Shown one piece after another: positions 63,407-64,000 of a stretch of DNA of 64,000 nt. Numbering within the stretch: the first letter of the stretch is position 1; the number at the start of each line of letters is the position of its first letter. This DNA is from Hohaiivirga sp031546825 (GTDB taxonomy: Bacteria > Pseudomonadota > Alphaproteobacteria > Rhizobiales > Beijerinckiaceae): positions 65,093-129,092 of the forward strand of contig JAVBJU010000010.1 of the NCBI GenBank assembly GCA_031546825.1. Direction: 5' to 3'. The translations under genes and the position numbers were made by a program. The notes beneath the pieces were generated by a model, which had not been told where the DNA came from, did no database searches, and was given only the letters and a program-made list of their open reading frames with translations.

Positions 63407-64000
63407 ATGGACAAGATGAACCCGTATCGCCCCGGAAATTTCCCTGCGCCTGAATGGGCACCGGATCGCTGGAAGAATATCCGCCGCGATTATTCCGCCG
63501 CCGAGGTTCAAAAGCTCGGCGGCTCATTGCCAATCAAGCATTCTCTTGCCGAAAATGGCGCGCGGCGACTGTGGGAATTGCTGCACAGCGAAGACTTCGT
63601 GCCGACGCTCGGCACCTTCACCGGCAATCAAGCGGTGCAGCAGGTTAAGGCGGGACTCAAGGCGATTTATCTGTCCGGATGGCAGGTGGCAGCGGATGCC
63701 AATACCTCCGGCAATATGTATCCGGACCAGAGCCTCTACCCGGTCGACTCGGTGCCTGCCATCGTTCGGCGCATCAACAAAGCCCTGCAGCGTGCCGACC
63801 AGATTCAGACGATGGAGCGTTTTGAGGGCAAAGCGGACGCAACCCTCGACTATTTCGTGCCGATCATTGCCGATGCCGAGGCAGGCTTTGGCGGGGCGCT
63901 CAATGTTTTTGAGTTGATGAAAGCTATGATCGAAGCAGGCGCTGCCGCTGTCCATTTTGAGGCCCAACTGGCGAGCGAGAAGAAATGCGGCCATCTGGGC
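63407..64000 (+). CDS. aceA: Isocitrate lyase, N-terminal part
   Basis: First enzyme of the glyoxylate shunt, splitting isocitrate to succinate and glyoxylate. The first 198 codons are here: DRWKNIRRDYSAAEVQKL, TGNQAVQQVKAGLKAIYLSG, WQVAADANTSGNMYPDQSLY, IIADAEAGFGGALNVFELMK, and the catalytic KKCGH motif with its cysteine at the very end of the window. GGAGGTCCCG precedes the ATG. The frame remains open at the window edge; about 230 residues lie beyond. Confidence 0.96.
   Translation, partial: MDKMNPYRPGNFPAPEWAPDRWKNIRRDYSAAEVQKLGGSLPIKHSLAENGARRLWELLHSEDFVPTLGTFTGNQAVQQVKAGLKAIYLSGWQVAADANTSGNMYPDQSLYPVDSVPAIVRRINKALQRADQIQTMERFEGKADATLDYFVPIIADAEAGFGGALNVFELMKAMIEAGAAAVHFEAQLASEKKCGHLG

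Overview
This window is a chromosomal segment of an alphaproteobacterium, most likely of the order Hyphomicrobiales (Rhizobiales). The pointers are: the gene order amidase-activator / DUF815 ATPase / yajC-secD-secF / Mth938-domain protein / phytoene-synthase-like protein / trmFO; DUF1127 micro-proteins; tandem porins opening with the rhizobial YVRVCSEYG-type motif; and alphaproteobacterial LexA boxes (GAAC-N7-GAAC) at ssb and, in near-consensus form, uvrA. I cannot name a genus with confidence. The start (an M23 peptidase-like gene) and the end (isocitrate lyase) are cut by the window edges.

Layout. 1-8 kb: Sec translocase accessory operon and housekeeping genes, ending at the convergent tRNA methyltransferase gene trmFO. 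8-12.5 kb: a large autotransporter and two DUF1127 micro-genes, one with an internal deletion. 12.5-20.5 kb: uvrA and ssb, both with SOS-type operators, with an iron-type (FbpABC-like) ABC importer operon lying between them. 20.5-27 kb: a DUF6880-type protein, a UbiC/UTRA-fold-like protein, malonyl-CoA decarboxylase and an orphan TorA-type molybdoenzyme. 27-32 kb is the accessory part: a surface-adhesin-E-like gene broken by an IS200-type element, an unknown ORF, two tandem metallophosphoesterases, a Phd/PemK-like toxin-antitoxin pair with a clear operator, and tRNA-Ser(GCU). 32-43 kb: a Coa1-like protein, a Crp/Fnr regulator divergent from the periplasmic nitrate reductase operon napDAGHBC, then a nitrate/sulfonate-type ABC transporter whose operon ends in two paralogous proteins resembling FmdE but lacking its metal-binding cysteines. 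43-54 kb: an ABC-F ATPase, two tandem porins, a soluble lytic transglycosylase, dapA-smpB, a NYN-domain protein and tRNA-Lys(UUU). 54-64 kb: a candidate small RNA, the osmoregulated periplasmic glucan genes opgGH, glmU, a glmS gene with an in-frame amber codon, and a RamB/ScfR-like regulator divergent from a small conserved ORF and aceA.

How the genes work together. The cell appears able to respire nitrate in the periplasm (electrons from quinol through NapC and NapGH to NapB and NapA) and probably an N- or S-oxide (TorA-like). It builds UDP-GlcNAc (GlmS, GlmU), recycles murein and makes periplasmic glucans. It can run the glyoxylate shunt under control of a short-chain-acyl-sensing regulator.

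The points most worth a second look are the amber codon in the normally essential glmS, the FmdE-like pair tied to an ABC importer beside nap, a candidate sRNA upstream of opgH's 3' end, the shortened DUF1127 paralogue, and the operators at the toxin-antitoxin and aceA loci. All calls come from reading sequence and translated frames by eye; no database search was run.
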